Positions 5,158 to 5,537 of a DNA stretch of 5,537 nt are shown one piece after another. Position numbers and translations under genes: made by a program. The stretch is taken from positions 907 through 6,443 of the forward strand of contig DJTQ01000152.1 in assembly GCA_002439285.1 (NCBI GenBank). The letters are read 5' to 3'. The notes beneath the pieces were generated by a model that was given only the letters and a program-made list of their open reading frames with translations, was not told the DNA's origin and searched no databases. Each line of letters starts with the position of its first letter. Within the stretch, counting starts at the first letter, position 1. The DNA comes from Paenibacillaceae bacterium UBA6304. GTDB lineage: Bacteria; Bacillota; Bacilli; Paenibacillales; Paenibacillaceae.

Positions 5158-5537
5158 ATGCAGGACGATCCCCGCCTGAAAGCTCTTTCCGAATTTTTAA
5201 AAAGCCAACGCTCCAAGCTCCACCCGAACAGCGTAGGATTACCCTCGGGTTCGCGCCGTCGGACGCCCGGATTACGACGTGAAGAAGTAGCCCAGTTAGC
5301 CGGTGTCAGTACAACGTGGTACACCTGGCTGGAGCAAGGCCGCGATATCAAAGTGTCCGCTTCCGTACTCGATGCCATATCCGGGGCACTGCGTCTGAAC
5401 AGCGATGAGCGAAAATACTTGTTCGATCTGGCCCTCGACAACGGATTTCATCCGGAGCTGAACGGCGAGAAAGAGACCATAATCAGCCCGTCGTTGCACA
5501 AGATCCTGGAAGAACTGAAATTTTGTCCGACCCTGAT
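5158..5537 (+). CDS. MmyB/MltR-like helix-turn-helix transcriptional regulator (N-terminal part)
   Basis: 126 complete codons to the right edge with no stop, so it is truncated by the window. Residues about 7-93 form the family's xenobiotic-response-type helix-turn-helix domain. It has the very characteristic RRRTPGLRREEVAQLAGVS (33-51), then WYTWLEQGRD and SVLDAISGALRLNSDERKYLFDLA. This exact block pattern, with GLPSGSRRRTPG before the helix-turn-helix, marks the family whose C-terminal half is the PAS-like MLTR ligand-binding domain. That half begins at about 110 (SPSLHKILEELKFCPTL) and is cut off. A crystallised Chloroflexus member was, from memory, found with a fatty acid bound. The start is supported by GGAGG (5145-5149) eight bases upstream. 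In this family the regulator often sits divergent to a gene it controls; here that gene is fabF. Confidence 0.93.
   Translation, partial: MQDDPRLKALSEFLKSQRSKLHPNSVGLPSGSRRRTPGLRREEVAQLAGVSTTWYTWLEQGRDIKVSASVLDAISGALRLNSDERKYLFDLALDNGFHPELNGEKETIISPSLHKILEELKFCPTL

Noticed and set aside
5108..5179. 23-codon plus-strand frame upstream of and overlapping the regulator start
   Set aside because: ATG at 5108 has only a weak purine stretch before it, is out of frame with the regulator, and shows no peptide pattern; chance is more likely.
5112..5441. Minus-strand frame opposite the regulator
   Set aside because: Antisense to a clear helix-turn-helix gene with a good SD; no domain of its own.

Overview
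The window looks like chromosome from a Gram-positive, endospore-former-type Firmicute, most likely Paenibacillus or a near relative. This is inferred from strong AGGAGG ribosome-binding sites, sigma-A-type promoters, a DUF4349 lipoprotein, a large repeat-bearing surface protein and a Firmicutes-style riboswitch leader. Base composition is mid-range, with AT-rich intergenic spaces. Genus is inferred only from general resemblance. I see no mobile element, CRISPR array, tRNA or rRNA.

Layout. Positions 1-2035 (minus strand) hold the first 678 codons of a secreted adhesin-like protein: signal peptide, von Willebrand factor A (VWA) domain with an intact metal site, a linking domain, then MucBP-like repeats that run off the left edge. 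Its control region, 2036-2361, is the most interesting part. Reading leftward it has a consensus promoter (TTGACA-17-TATATT), a cyclic-di-GMP class I (GEMM-I) riboswitch aptamer, and a long intrinsic terminator whose 5' arm is the 3' edge of the aptamer. A further hairpin follows, and then three closely spaced Shine-Dalgarno sequences before the adhesin start. This arrangement predicts that cyclic-di-GMP turns the adhesin on.

Positions 2503-3618 (minus) encode a DUF4349 lipoprotein with a coiled coil and a C-terminal membrane helix. Positions 3700-4944 (minus) encode a complete FabF-type 3-oxoacyl-ACP synthase II. The two are 81 bases apart in the same direction with no clear terminator between them, so they may be co-transcribed. 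Positions 4945-5157 form a divergent promoter region with a dyad and a spaced direct repeat. From 5158 to the right edge (plus) is the N-terminal part of an MmyB/MltR-like helix-turn-helix regulator, a family whose ligand domain has been linked to fatty-acid binding.

How the parts may work together. The adhesin unit reads as a self-contained second-messenger-controlled attachment or biofilm module. The regulator and fabF share an intergenic region, so fatty-acid-responsive control of fabF by the divergent regulator is a reasonable, untested hypothesis. Nothing in the sequence links the two halves of the window functionally.
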